From: Methanobacteriota archaeon
GTDB lineage: Archaea; Thermoplasmatota; Poseidoniia; Poseidoniales; Thalassarchaeaceae
Length of the DNA stretch: 38,199 nucleotides
Reading direction: 5' to 3'
Assembly: GCA_002717835.1 (NCBI GenBank)
Contig: PBBV01000007.1
Span: forward strand, 40,134-78,332
The translations under genes were made by a program, and so were the position numbers. Below, piece after piece: positions 17,423 to 25,813 of the stretch. The notes beneath the pieces are model-generated. The model saw only the letters and a list, made by a program, of their open reading frames with translations. It had not been told where the DNA came from and ran no database searches. Position 1 is the first letter of the stretch, and each line of letters starts with the position of its first letter.

Positions 17423-17560
17423 ATGAATGGAAAATTTGATCCCAAGGTGACGCTGTTGGCAGAGATATCTTCCTCAATTTGCATCAATTGCGGATATATG
17501 CCGGGTGCCTTCCTCCCTGGTGTACCGTGCCCTGAATGCGGAGAACCATTCTTTCCCTGA
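17423..17560 (+). CDS. Candidate zinc-ribbon microprotein, antisense within the sdh operon
   Basis: A 45-residue frame on the strand opposite the operon, ATG 17423 to TGA 17558-17560. Its second half reads CINCGYMPGAFLPG then CPECGEPFFP: two C-x2-C-G knuckles 15 residues apart, typical of rubredoxin/rubrerythrin-like zinc ribbons. It exactly fills the only large gap in the operon, starting 6 bases from the sdhC ATG and ending 1 base from the stop of the upstream membrane gene. No ribosome binding site or TATA box is obvious. Two metal knuckles in so short a random frame are unlikely, but expression is unproven and overlap with an antisense transcript would be complete. Confidence 0.5.
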   Translation: MNGKFDPKVTLLAEISSSICINCGYMPGAFLPGVPCPECGEPFFP

Positions 17561-17561
17561 A

Positions 17562-18119
17562 TCACCACGGATATAACCAGACCCAAAGAATTCCATCATT
17601 CACTATAATTTGAATTCCAAGCATCAGGCTCCCAAGCAGAGGGAGTATATCTGTCCCATCGGCACCGCCGCTCCACGCACTCCATCCAAACAGAATCAGA
17701 AGTATATTGCCAAAAACCACAAGCCATAGGTTTGCAATGACAATCCACTGAGTTAACAACGAGTCATGTTGTATGTGCATTCGTGTTAATTCGAGCCATA
17801 GCATCGAGGGTATAAGTATCAGGAGGAAGGCTATGAGGATTCGTCTATGACCGCCCTCTGAAACTTCCCCGTCCCATGGCCAACCTATCGCCTCGACAAC
17901 AGCGGCATCCCATCCGAAGAGAAGTTTCCACCACGTAATTAGAAAACCTGCGGCAGCAATGAACATGCACATTACGTTGAGACTTATCCAAGATTCGGGA
18001 ATACCGCCCCATAACTCCATTGGGTCATCCATTCTCCATACTCCGACAACATATGATGCTAGAACCATCGGGCCAAATACGAATACTATGTTGCGAACGG
18101 CGTTTCTAGAAACTTTCAT
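17562..18119 (-). CDS. Five-helix membrane protein heading the sdh operon (possible SdhD)
   Basis: A 185-residue integral membrane protein not recognised by family. Helices lie near 10-28, 45-66, 92-112, 122-148 and 158-182, with a Trp/Gly/Asp-rich cytosolic or external loop (67-90) containing GWPWDGEVSEGGHRR and a short loop with RMHIQHD. The His residues at 91, 115 and 118 could bind haem or quinone. Its place first in the minus-strand run with sdhC, sdhA and sdhB suggests a second anchor subunit or a maturation partner, but no SdhD motif is certain. ATG 18119 overlaps the end of a short unexplained upstream frame by 14 bases. Confidence 0.6.
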   Translation of the reverse strand: MKVSRNAVRNIVFVFGPMVLASYVVGVWRMDDPMELWGGIPESWISLNVMCMFIAAAGFLITWWKLLFGWDAAVVEAIGWPWDGEVSEGGHRRILIAFLLILIPSMLWLELTRMHIQHDSLLTQWIVIANLWLVVFGNILLILFGWSAWSGGADGTDILPLLGSLMLGIQIIVNDGILWVWLYPW

Positions 18120-18206
18120 GGAACATTCTCATCGTATCTAGTGCTTCAATGTCGCTGATCTCTGCACCCCAGTATTCATGACCGCAAGGGCAATCGGGAG
18201 TTCCAA
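18106..18206 (-). pseudogene. Possible remnant or 3' end of a lost gene upstream of the sdh operon
   Basis: A minus-strand frame ends at TAG 18106-18108, overlapping the start of the membrane gene by 14 bases, as coupled genes do. It reads DCPCGHEYWGAEISDIEAL and then DTMRMFHESF, protein-like and with a CPC knuckle. Going upstream it enters the tRNA-Gly gene on the other strand and hits a stop there without any ATG, GTG or TTG. It may be the tail of a gene truncated at the tRNA, or chance. Confidence 0.25.
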
Positions 18207-18281
18207 GCGCACGTGATCTAGCGGTTATGATACGAGGTTCCCAACCTCGTTACCCGGGTTCAAGTCCCGGCGTGCGCACCA
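18207..18281 (+). tRNA. tRNA-Gly (anticodon CCC), 3' CCA encoded
   Basis: Acceptor stem GCGCACG pairs perfectly with CGTGCGC, followed by discriminator A and an encoded CCA. The anticodon stem CGAGG/CCTCG encloses the loop TTCCCAA, giving anticodon CCC (glycine). The T arm is CCGGG-TTCAAGT-CCCGG and the variable region is 4 bases. The D arm is short (ATC/GAT). No intron. It sits alone between convergent-free neighbours, in the opposite direction to both the sdh operon and the surface-protein gene. Confidence 0.92.
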
Positions 18282-18312
18282 CGCGTCATTGTTGCCCACA
18301 AAGCGGAGGACG

Positions 18313-21300
18313 TCACTTCTGCTCTCTGTTAGAGATCATTATTGCAGCACCTAACAGCATCGTTAAGGCGGTGAAAGAAGAAAATCCGGGTAGTAACCCC
18401 CCCTCGTCCTCTTTCTCAATACAGCCTATTTGACCCGGAGTGGGTTGATGTTCTCCTTGAGGACATGCTATCTGATCTGCTGATCCAGCCTCTGGAACAT
18501 AGTAGTTTATTGATGAGTATATGCAATTCGAACGCCCTTCAATTGGCTGGTATGATCCTGCCTCACAAGGGGTCTGTTCTGTGGCCCCTGCCGCTTCAAC
18601 GAAGTATCCTGCATCAGCACTCATACATTCGGAGGAACCCGTCGATGGTTGATAAGTCCCCTCTGAGCAAGGCGTCTGCGTCAATTGAGATGATTCTCCG
18701 ACATAGTTGCCCTGATCAGCATCGATGCATTCTGACATACCTGATGTTGGCTGATATGTCCCTGGCGTGCATGCAATGAAATCAACGGAGCCCAGGCCGA
18801 CTGAATAGTGGCCGGCAGGGACGATTTTACAATTCGTCGACTTGCTAGAAGGCTGATATTCTCCCGCATCGCAGGGTATCTGTTCTCCCGTCCCGACCCC
18901 GTCTGCATAGTGACCGGGTTCGACATCCATGCAGGCCGTCTGGCCAGTTTGAGGTTGATACGTAGTTACCGGGCAGGGTATCTGACTTTTCGCTGCTCTT
19001 AGGGTGATATAGTGCCCCGGATCTGCCTCGATGCACGCAGATTGCCCTGACTGAGGCTGGTAAGTACCTGGTGAGCATTCAACCACATCGATGCTCCCCT
19101 CTGAGGCGACGTAGCTGCCGGGGAAAGCATCGATGCACCTCTCTGCACCTGCTGAGGGCTGATACGTCCCAGCTGAGCAATTCAGAGGAGCAGTGAAGGA
19201 TGCCCCCGGCGTATACGTCCCCGGAGACGTAGTTACGCAACCAGTCATCCCTTCCGCAGACTGGTATTGACCTGAGAGACATGATTGATAGGACGAAGCC
19301 ATCGATTCTGAGACATAATGTCCGGCAGGGGCCAAGAGGCACGAGTCTTGATTGAAGTCAGGTTGATATGAACCAGGATCACAAGATATTGGTTGGGTGG
19401 AAGCTGGAGTGTCAGTGTACTGTCCAGGGGATGTCGAGATGCATGATATCGCTCCATGTGCAGGCGTGTATGAGCCGGGTGAGCATGGAACCTCTTCTTC
19501 AGAGCCGCTATTCGCCACATAATATCCAGGCTGCGCCCTGACACACTCTGTCGACCCGCTCGAAGATGAAAATCTTCCAGCATTACAGGCAGTCTGCTCT
19601 ATTTTACCAGGAGTCCCCACCATGTACCCGGGATCAGCCAAGAGGCAAGAATCTGAGGCACTACCGGGCTGATAACTCCCAGCTGGGCATATCGTCTGAG
19701 AATATTCTCCAGAGGTTGGTACGTAATAGCCTGGATCAGATTCCAAACACTCCGTTTGAGCGGTGTTAGGCTGATATGTGCCCGGTGAGCAGACAACTAG
19801 ATTCCACGGATTCGAGGATTCAGCATAGTTTCCTCGAGGAGACTCAGTGCAAGAATTGTGCGAGTCTTGATACCAACCAGAAGGACAGCCGTTCGGGAAC
19901 ATGTCGAATGGGACGAGTATCCCATCGCCATCAATGTCGAGATTGGTTTGGAGAACAGAGGTGTTATCGAGCATCGGCATGAATATGGGAAGCCTGACCC
20001 CAGAATACGTGTTATGGACCGAACCATTGACTCCATTCCAAGCATATGCGCCCCAGCAATAAAGACTGTTATTAGCCATAATTCCGCATGTATTCGACGC
20101 CCCCATAACCACTGATGTGAAGTGTATGTCGTCATTTTCACCGCTCCAAACTGCATTCGGAGTTGATACATCTGCGCAATTATTGTTCCCGCCTCCATTG
20201 GAACCTCCCGTGTAATTGCAAAACCAGTCATTTGTACCATCGTAATCACCTGCGTTTCCGCCCCAGTTATCGCCCCAACAGAATGCACCAGACTCGTTGA
20301 ACAGAGCACAAGCTTGAGCAGTTGACGCTGTTATGCTGAGTGCGTGCTCCCCTGATGGAGCAATAGCCTCGGTGGGAACTACCTGAGCGGGATTGTTGCT
20401 GTTTGAACCAACACCTTGCTGACTTTCGGTGTTGGCGCCCCAGCAAATTATGGAGCCTGTATCCGTCAAACCACAAGAGAAAACCCAACCGACCGCGACT
20501 TGGACAAAAGAGAGATTTTCCTTGTCAGGTATGGTAATATCTGCGCTCTGGAACATCAACTTCCTCGGAGATTCGTGCAGATGACCGTAGTTGCATACGG
20601 GGTCGCCCGTTACAGATGTGGTCGCATCACCTCCCGTAACCCTGCAGTTCATGTCTGATCCCCAACAGTAGACCCCGTGATCGGTACCAGTGGCGCATGT
20701 ATGATCGCCTCCCATGCTGATGGAGGTTATGCTGACCCCAACAGGCATATCGACTAGTTGAGGCGTAACTACGTATTCTGCATATCCATTGTAGTGGCAC
20801 GAAGATGTACTCGCTCCTGTATTCGAGTCGCATATCTCACCATTCCCTAGCTGCCCACGGTTGTTATTCCCCCAGCAGTATCCATCCCCATCCGTGCTGA
20901 TAATGCAGCTATGATAGCTAGGCCCTTGGCTCAATGAGGCGGCTTGGACGCCAGGTGGGAGAGATACTTGTACTGGCGTAGTTGAATCCGTGGTCCCTCC
21001 GTTACCGAGCATTCCCATGGAATTCCTGCCCCAGCAGTAGACTTCTCCTTGATCGCTCAAAGCACATGCATGGTCCCAGTGAGCAGCTACTTCTACGATA
21101 TTCACACCAGATAGCCCGATAACATAGCTGGCATTGTTGTACGCTTCAATCCCAGTCAAGCCACTCCCTGTCTCACCGTAGTCAGTCCTGCCCCAGCAAA
21201 TTACACTTGAGTTGTCTGTCACCACGCAAGTGAACTGAATGCCTATTGACAGGGTATCATGTGTATCGATGTGCCCTTGATTACTACCAATCATTAGGTT

Positions 21301-21438
21301 CACGGCGTTCGTTGTCAAACTCTTTTCCGACTCGGGAAGCGATTCTTCCGCTGAAAAAGGGTCTGCTATAATCGCAACAGTGGTGAATGATATCATCAGT
21401 AAAGCAAGAGAGAGGGAGACTATCCGCTTGGTATGCAT
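18313..21438 (-). CDS. Giant secreted surface protein: RCC1-like propeller, 14 Cys repeats, PGF-CTERM-like tail
   Basis: A 1041-residue exported protein. N-terminal signal peptide (Lys-Arg then hydrophobic to about residue 25). Residues ~60-480 hold at least seven RCC1/BNR-like blades with repeated ICWG/YCWG strands (VICWGRTDYGETG, VYCWGRNSMGMLG, GYCWGNNNRGQLG and others), a beta-propeller. Residues 532-1007 are fourteen 34-residue repeats with two Cys each, like GCC2/GCC3 (ephrin-receptor-like) modules. The end is GGLLPGF, a hydrophobic helix and NREQK, matching PGF-CTERM sorting signals cut by archaeosortase A. It is likely lipid-anchored at the cell surface and involved in contact or substrate binding; the ligand is unknown. 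No neighbour shares its function. Confidence 0.85.
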   Translation of the reverse strand: MHTKRIVSLSLALLMISFTTVAIIADPFSAEESLPESEKSLTTNAVNLMIGSNQGHIDTHDTLSIGIQFTCVVTDNSSVICWGRTDYGETGSGLTGIEAYNNASYVIGLSGVNIVEVAAHWDHACALSDQGEVYCWGRNSMGMLGNGGTTDSTTPVQVSLPPGVQAASLSQGPSYHSCIISTDGDGYCWGNNNRGQLGNGEICDSNTGASTSSCHYNGYAEYVVTPQLVDMPVGVSITSISMGGDHTCATGTDHGVYCWGSDMNCRVTGGDATTSVTGDPVCNYGHLHESPRKLMFQSADITIPDKENLSFVQVAVGWVFSCGLTDTGSIICWGANTESQQGVGSNSNNPAQVVPTEAIAPSGEHALSITASTAQACALFNESGAFCWGDNWGGNAGDYDGTNDWFCNYTGGSNGGGNNNCADVSTPNAVWSGENDDIHFTSVVMGASNTCGIMANNSLYCWGAYAWNGVNGSVHNTYSGVRLPIFMPMLDNTSVLQTNLDIDGDGILVPFDMFPNGCPSGWYQDSHNSCTESPRGNYAESSNPWNLVVCSPGTYQPNTAQTECLESDPGYYVPTSGEYSQTICPAGSYQPGSASDSCLLADPGYMVGTPGKIEQTACNAGRFSSSSGSTECVRAQPGYYVANSGSEEEVPCSPGSYTPAHGAISCISTSPGQYTDTPASTQPISCDPGSYQPDFNQDSCLLAPAGHYVSESMASSYQSCLSGQYQSAEGMTGCVTTSPGTYTPGASFTAPLNCSAGTYQPSAGAERCIDAFPGSYVASEGSIDVVECSPGTYQPQSGQSACIEADPGHYITLRAAKSQIPCPVTTYQPQTGQTACMDVEPGHYADGVGTGEQIPCDAGEYQPSSKSTNCKIVPAGHYSVGLGSVDFIACTPGTYQPTSGMSECIDADQGNYVGESSQLTQTPCSEGTYQPSTGSSECMSADAGYFVEAAGATEQTPCEAGSYQPIEGRSNCIYSSINYYVPEAGSADQIACPQGEHQPTPGQIGCIEKEDEGGLLPGFSSFTALTMLLGAAIMISNREQK
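18418..19845 (-). repeat. Fourteen tandem 102-base coding repeats (34-residue Cys modules)
   Basis: Each unit follows DPGxY, a variable 11-residue stretch, CxxGxYQPxxGxxxC and a hydrophobic residue. The fourteen units are contiguous with constant 34-residue length and residues 532-1007 of the protein. Protein-level similarity is high at the PGxY, Cys and GTYQP positions and low elsewhere, so the array is old enough to have diverged and is not a recent DNA duplication. Each unit has two Cys, allowing one disulfide per unit. Confidence 0.85.
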
Positions 21439-21502
21439 GCCCGCTGAGATGGCGCAGAGAAAATAGAATTTTTGCGAGTCGAATGTTAGGAATACTTGAA
21501 AA

Positions 21503-23131
21503 TCATGCTAGAGATTTGTAATCTGCCTCTGCCTCTTCGATATGAATTTCATCAACATCCATCTGTGCCAACTGAAGCTTTCCAGAAAGCTCGTCGTTTA
21601 CTGCATGCCAGTATGAGTAAGCCTCAATCACCCAAATGCCAGATTCCCTGGTGCCATTGCCAGAACCCTTAACGCCCCCAAAGGGAAGGTGTGCCTCGGC
21701 GCCAGTCGTCGAGTTGTTTATCCCAGTCATACCGGCCTTTATGCCCGTCTTGAATCGATATGCTTCTAGCCTATCGTTTGTATAAATCGCGCTTGAGAGT
21801 CCGTATGGCGATGCATTTGCCAAGTAAAGAGCATGATCGAAATCCTTGGCCTTGACGACCGTGACTGCAGGCCCAAAAACCTCTTCATGGAAGCATTCCA
21901 TGTCATCTGTGACATCAACGTACACGTGGGGCCACATGTACACCCCACTATCAGCGTCACCAACAAAACCCGATGGCGATGAATCTGTAGTTATCCTGCC
22001 TTCTCCATAAATCCTTCTTGCTCCACTCGATTCACATATTTCCAACGTATCAAGAAAATCCAATGCATATTTCTCAGACAACATCGGGCCGTACAGGACA
22101 TCATCGTTATCCAATGAATCACCTATCTTTGTATGCCGTACTTTTTCCATGAAAATGTGCATGAAATCGTCGTAGATATCCTCGTGCACTATGAGGTTAC
22201 CAAGACTCGTACATCTCTGTCCTGCAGTACCAAAACCAGCCCAATAAGCCCCTTCTACGGCATTCTCAAGATTGGCCGAGGGCATGACGACAAGTGGATT
22301 TTTACCACCTAATTCGAGTGAACACGAAACAAGATTTCGACCACAAATCTCTCCGATCATTTTGCCAACTGAAGTAGATCCAGTGAATGAAATCTTGTCG
22401 ACCATCCCTTCGTCAACTGCATTGACTAGATACTGGCCAGCACCACTTCCTTTTCCATGAACAAGATTCACAACCCCGTCTGGCAAACCAGCCTCATGCA
22501 TAATCCTAGCCAATGCAAACGAGAGAAGAGGGCTGTCTTGGGGGGACTTCCAGACACAGGTGTTGCCGCACATGATTGCCGGGATCATTTTCCAGAATGG
22601 CACAGCAGACGGGAAATTGCACGCATTGATGATGCCACAAACCCCAAGCGGTCTTCGATATGTAAACAACTCCTTGTCAGGGAGCTCGCTGTTGACGGTT
22701 TGTCCATACAGACGCCTCCCTTCTGATTGAAAGAAGAGGCATGTGTCTATGGCTTCTTGAATTTCCCCAGCACTCTCTTTCAATGTCTTCCCTATTTCGC
22801 GAGTCTCAAGGCGCACGAGGTCTTCCTTATGTTCCATTAATAATCTACCCATATTGCCTATAATTTGGCCGCGTGTGGGAGCAGGAGTAGTCGACCAGCC
22901 AGAGAACGCCGATCTCGCTGAGATCAATGCTTTGTGCACATCATCTTTTGTTGACAGTGGAAAGACTCCAAGGCAATCGGTAAGGATTGCCGGATTCTTA
23001 GATTCAAATGTCGAACCATCAGATGCGAGTTCTAACCGCCCGCCGATTATATTGTATCCACGAATCTTCGGTGAACCATTTGGGTTTTCATTGTCTATCG
23101 CCTCAAATCCAGTCTCAAGTACATGGGGCAT
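21503..23131 (-). CDS. NAD(P)-dependent aldehyde dehydrogenase
   Basis: Oxidises an aldehyde to the acid with NAD(P)+. All family landmarks are present: GIINACNFPSAVPFWK (substrate/cofactor entry), FTGSTSVGK (nucleotide-binding), the general base Glu in LELGGKNPLVV, the catalytic Cys307 in GQRCTS, EEVFGPAVTV, and PFGGVKGSGNGTRESG near the end. At 542 residues from ATG 23131 it has a longer N-terminus than usual; the frame also opens at GTG 23209, adding 26 residues, and a TTAAAC element about 24 bases before that GTG would suit a leaderless start. The resemblance is closest to amino-acid semialdehyde types (ALDH7/P5C-like), but the substrate is not certain. Confidence 0.88.
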   Translation of the reverse strand: MPHVLETGFEAIDNENPNGSPKIRGYNIIGGRLELASDGSTFESKNPAILTDCLGVFPLSTKDDVHKALISARSAFSGWSTTPAPTRGQIIGNMGRLLMEHKEDLVRLETREIGKTLKESAGEIQEAIDTCLFFQSEGRRLYGQTVNSELPDKELFTYRRPLGVCGIINACNFPSAVPFWKMIPAIMCGNTCVWKSPQDSPLLSFALARIMHEAGLPDGVVNLVHGKGSGAGQYLVNAVDEGMVDKISFTGSTSVGKMIGEICGRNLVSCSLELGGKNPLVVMPSANLENAVEGAYWAGFGTAGQRCTSLGNLIVHEDIYDDFMHIFMEKVRHTKIGDSLDNDDVLYGPMLSEKYALDFLDTLEICESSGARRIYGEGRITTDSSPSGFVGDADSGVYMWPHVYVDVTDDMECFHEEVFGPAVTVVKAKDFDHALYLANASPYGLSSAIYTNDRLEAYRFKTGIKAGMTGINNSTTGAEAHLPFGGVKGSGNGTRESGIWVIEAYSYWHAVNDELSGKLQLAQMDVDEIHIEEAEADYKSLA

Positions 23132-23226
23132 GCCACGCCGACCACGGTTATTCACATGAATGCTGCTAACGTCGTCATCGCACAAGTCGTCTGGTAAGTG
23201 AGGGAACACGACAAGTTTGGATATGG

Positions 23227-23237
23227 GGGTTTAAGGA
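23227..23237. promoter_or_regulatory. Shared TATA-like element between aldehyde dehydrogenase and VAT genes
   Basis: GGGTTTAAGG reads as a TATA element in both directions. It lies about 40 bases before the VAT ATG (leader of about 15 bases containing GAGGG) and about 24 bases before the upstream GTG of the aldehyde dehydrogenase. This supports divergent transcription from the 62-base gap. Confidence 0.4.
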
Positions 23238-23271
23238 GGCCCAATACATAGACATCTCCGAGGGATACTCT

Positions 23272-25494
23272 ATGTCGGGCGAAGAAGGGGAACTTACACT
23301 CAGGGTTGCAAAGGCAATTCCTAGTGATGTGGGACACGGAAGAGCTAGAGTACCATTCGACAATGATTTGAATCTGAAACCGGGTGACGTTATCGAAATT
23401 AAGGGAGAGAAATCCACTGCCGCCATCGTTTGGAGATGTAGACCAGAAGATGCAAATCTAGGAGTCATAAGGATAGATGGTATAATTCGAAAAAATGCAG
23501 CAGTATCCTTGGGAGATCGGGTCAACATAAGCAAAGTCGAGGTATCCGAGTGCGAGAAACTTGTGCTCTCCCCAGTAATGGCCAAACAACAAAAGGTCCG
23601 TTTTGGGCCTGGTATCGAAGGATTTGCCCGCAGGGGTCTAAACAAGCGACCAGTTGTAGCTGGAGATAGAATTTTCATCCCGGGGATGACATTGTTTGCT
23701 GAGGCTCTTCCATTTCAGATAGTCAGCACAAAGCCAAAAGGGATTGTACAGGTTTTACCTTCAACGGAGATAGTTATCAAAGAAGATCCAGTTGATGAGG
23801 AAGATGAGAGCACCATTCAGACGATTTCCTACGAGGACATAGGAGGTCTGGGGGACCAACTTCAGAAAGTTAGGGAGATGATTGAGTTGCCACTCAAGCA
23901 CCCCATATTATTCCGCAGACTAGGCATAGACCCTCCTCGAGGAGTCCTTCTTCATGGCCCACCTGGTACAGGAAAGACATTGATCGCTAAGGCTGTTGCT
24001 GCAGAAACACAGGCACATTTCACATCAATCAATGGCCCCGAGATTATCTCCAAGTACTACGGTGAGAGTGAAAAGCAACTTCGCGAAATATTCGATGAAG
24101 CTGCCTCCAATGCCCCTGCTATCATATTCATCGACGAATTAGATTCAATCGCCCCCAAGCGAGAAGATGTAAGTGGAGAAGTAGAAAGGCGAGTAGTCGC
24201 ACAACTCCTAACGCTCCTTGATGGCATGCAAGGGCGGGACAACGTCGTTGTGATTGGCGCCACCAACAGAAGGGACGCAATAGACCCCGCTTTGCGAAGA
24301 CCCGGTCGATTTGATAGGGAGCTGGAAATAGGTGTACCAGATAAAAACGGCCGCTCTGAGATCATTGACATACACACTCGTGGTATGCCCATAAGTGATG
24401 ACTTTGAAATGGATTGGCTTCTTGAAAATTCATATGGATTCGTAGGGGCCGACATATCTGCCTTAGTCCGAGAATCAGCGATGAAAGCCCTACGAAGATA
24501 CCTTCCTGAGATTGATTTGGATGAAGATGAGATTCCCGCAGAAGTACTCGAGAAGATGGAAGTCAAAATGGTCGACTTCCGCGAGGCCATCAAGGAGATA
24601 GAGCCTAGTGCACTAAGGGAGATCTATGTCGAAGTCCCGACTGCCTCATGGGATGATGTCGGCGGATTGGATGAAATCAAAGAGAGATTGAAGGAAAGTA
24701 TTGAATGGCCCTTGAATCAACCAGAAACGTTTGAGCACTTTGGCATCAAGCCTCCGCGCGGAATTGTCCTGTTCGGTGCTCCAGGAACCGGGAAGACGCT
24801 GATCGCCAAAGCTATTGCTAACGAGGCAAAGGCTAATTTCATCTCAATCAAGGGACCGGAAATGATCTCCAAGTGGGTTGGAGAATCAGAAAGAGCAGTA
24901 CGCGAAGTTTTCAAGAAGGCGAAACAAGCAGCACCATCAATCATCTTCCTTGACGAGTTCGAGTCTATTGCTGGGGTCCGTAGATCAATGTCCGGCGATG
25001 GGTCTGACGTCATGAACAGAGTTGTTAATCAGATTCTCTCCAGTATGGACGGTGTCGAGTCGATGGAAGGAGTTATTGTCGTAGCCGCGACCAACCGGCC
25101 TGAAATGATAGATCCCGCGCTTCTAAGAAGCGGACGCTTCGAACGAGTTCTGCATGTACCGCCCCCGGATCGCAATTCTAGACTGGAGATTCTAAAGATC
25201 CATTCCTCAGAAATGCCGTTAGGCCGATTCAATCTTGATGATCTTGTTGATAGACTTGAGAATTACACCGGTGCCGACATAGAGGCAATATGCCGAGAAG
25301 CCGCACTCATTGCTATGAGGGCGGGTAGGAAGAGCGTCTCAAAAAGCCACTTCGAGGATGCTATCAACAGAGTCAGACCAACGGTCAACAAAGACATGTT
25401 AGACTACTATTCTAAGATGGAAGAGACCCTTGTTAGCGGTCTTGAGTCTGTTAAGAGAGATTCTAACACTCTTCAGGGTATTGAATCGGTGTGA
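23272..25494 (+). CDS. VAT/Cdc48-type AAA+ unfoldase
   Basis: Hexameric ATPase that unfolds proteins, often feeding the proteasome; cytosolic. The 740 residues have the archaeal VAT layout: N-terminal double-psi barrel (about 8-90), then a four-stranded N2 domain, then two AAA domains. D1 has Walker A GPPGTGKT (229-236), Walker B FIDELDS and the RRPGRFD arginine-finger region; D2 has GAPGTGKT (502-509), FLDEFES and RSGRFER. Pore-loop KYYGES is in D1 and KWVGES in D2. The ATG is preceded by GAGGG. It is followed after 5 bases by a PRC-barrel gene. Confidence 0.96.
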   Translation: MSGEEGELTLRVAKAIPSDVGHGRARVPFDNDLNLKPGDVIEIKGEKSTAAIVWRCRPEDANLGVIRIDGIIRKNAAVSLGDRVNISKVEVSECEKLVLSPVMAKQQKVRFGPGIEGFARRGLNKRPVVAGDRIFIPGMTLFAEALPFQIVSTKPKGIVQVLPSTEIVIKEDPVDEEDESTIQTISYEDIGGLGDQLQKVREMIELPLKHPILFRRLGIDPPRGVLLHGPPGTGKTLIAKAVAAETQAHFTSINGPEIISKYYGESEKQLREIFDEAASNAPAIIFIDELDSIAPKREDVSGEVERRVVAQLLTLLDGMQGRDNVVVIGATNRRDAIDPALRRPGRFDRELEIGVPDKNGRSEIIDIHTRGMPISDDFEMDWLLENSYGFVGADISALVRESAMKALRRYLPEIDLDEDEIPAEVLEKMEVKMVDFREAIKEIEPSALREIYVEVPTASWDDVGGLDEIKERLKESIEWPLNQPETFEHFGIKPPRGIVLFGAPGTGKTLIAKAIANEAKANFISIKGPEMISKWVGESERAVREVFKKAKQAAPSIIFLDEFESIAGVRRSMSGDGSDVMNRVVNQILSSMDGVESMEGVIVVAATNRPEMIDPALLRSGRFERVLHVPPPDRNSRLEILKIHSSEMPLGRFNLDDLVDRLENYTGADIEAICREAALIAMRAGRKSVSKSHFEDAINRVRPTVNKDMLDYYSKMEETLVSGLESVKRDSNTLQGIESV

Positions 25495-25499
25495 TGTAG

Positions 25500-25742
25500 A
25501 TGCCGTCAGGATTCGGCCGGGAAATTCTAAACCGGCCAATCCTAGATGGTGCAGGCGACACTCTAGGATACCTGTCTGATTTCAGTTTCGACCCAAGATC
25601 TGGAAAAGTGATTTCACTGCTAGTTTTGATATCAGAAGAACTTGATCCCGCCTTACTTCCTTGGCCCGTCAAGAAAGGACTACTCGAAGTCCCTGTCGAA
25701 GAAGTCGCCGAGATATCAAACGCCATACGATTGCATCAGTGA
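25500..25742 (+). CDS. PRC-barrel domain protein
   Basis: An 80-residue single-domain protein: GREILNRPILDGAGDTLGYLSD is the opening strand pair, and FDPRSGKVISLLVL and the closing VPVEEVAEI fit the PRC-barrel fold, a small beta-barrel used in RNA processing (RimM-like) or in photosynthetic reaction centres. Archaeal stand-alone members are small and of unknown role. It starts 5 bases after the VAT stop, on the same strand, so it is likely cotranscribed with the ATPase. Confidence 0.8.
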   Translation: MPSGFGREILNRPILDGAGDTLGYLSDFSFDPRSGKVISLLVLISEELDPALLPWPVKKGLLEVPVEEVAEISNAIRLHQ

Positions 25743-25766
25743 TTCGTCCCAAAGCCGGACAAGCGT

Positions 25767-25774
25767 CTTATATC
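25767..25774 (+). promoter_or_regulatory. TATA box of the DUF4350-DUF58 operon
   Basis: CTTATATC lies about 42 bases before the GTG start at 25814. Transcription from about 25797-25800 would leave a short leader that includes the GAGGTGA ribosome binding site. It sits in the 71-base gap between the PRC-barrel gene and this operon. Confidence 0.45.
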
Positions 25775-25813
25775 GTTGGATTGGGTTTTGCCTTGCTGCT
25801 GTGAGGTGACCAG

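Noticed and set aside
18418-19845. The periodic 102-base pattern as a CRISPR array or DNA repeat
   Set aside because: The period is a multiple of three, in frame with the surface protein, conserved at the protein level and diverged in DNA. It is a protein repeat.
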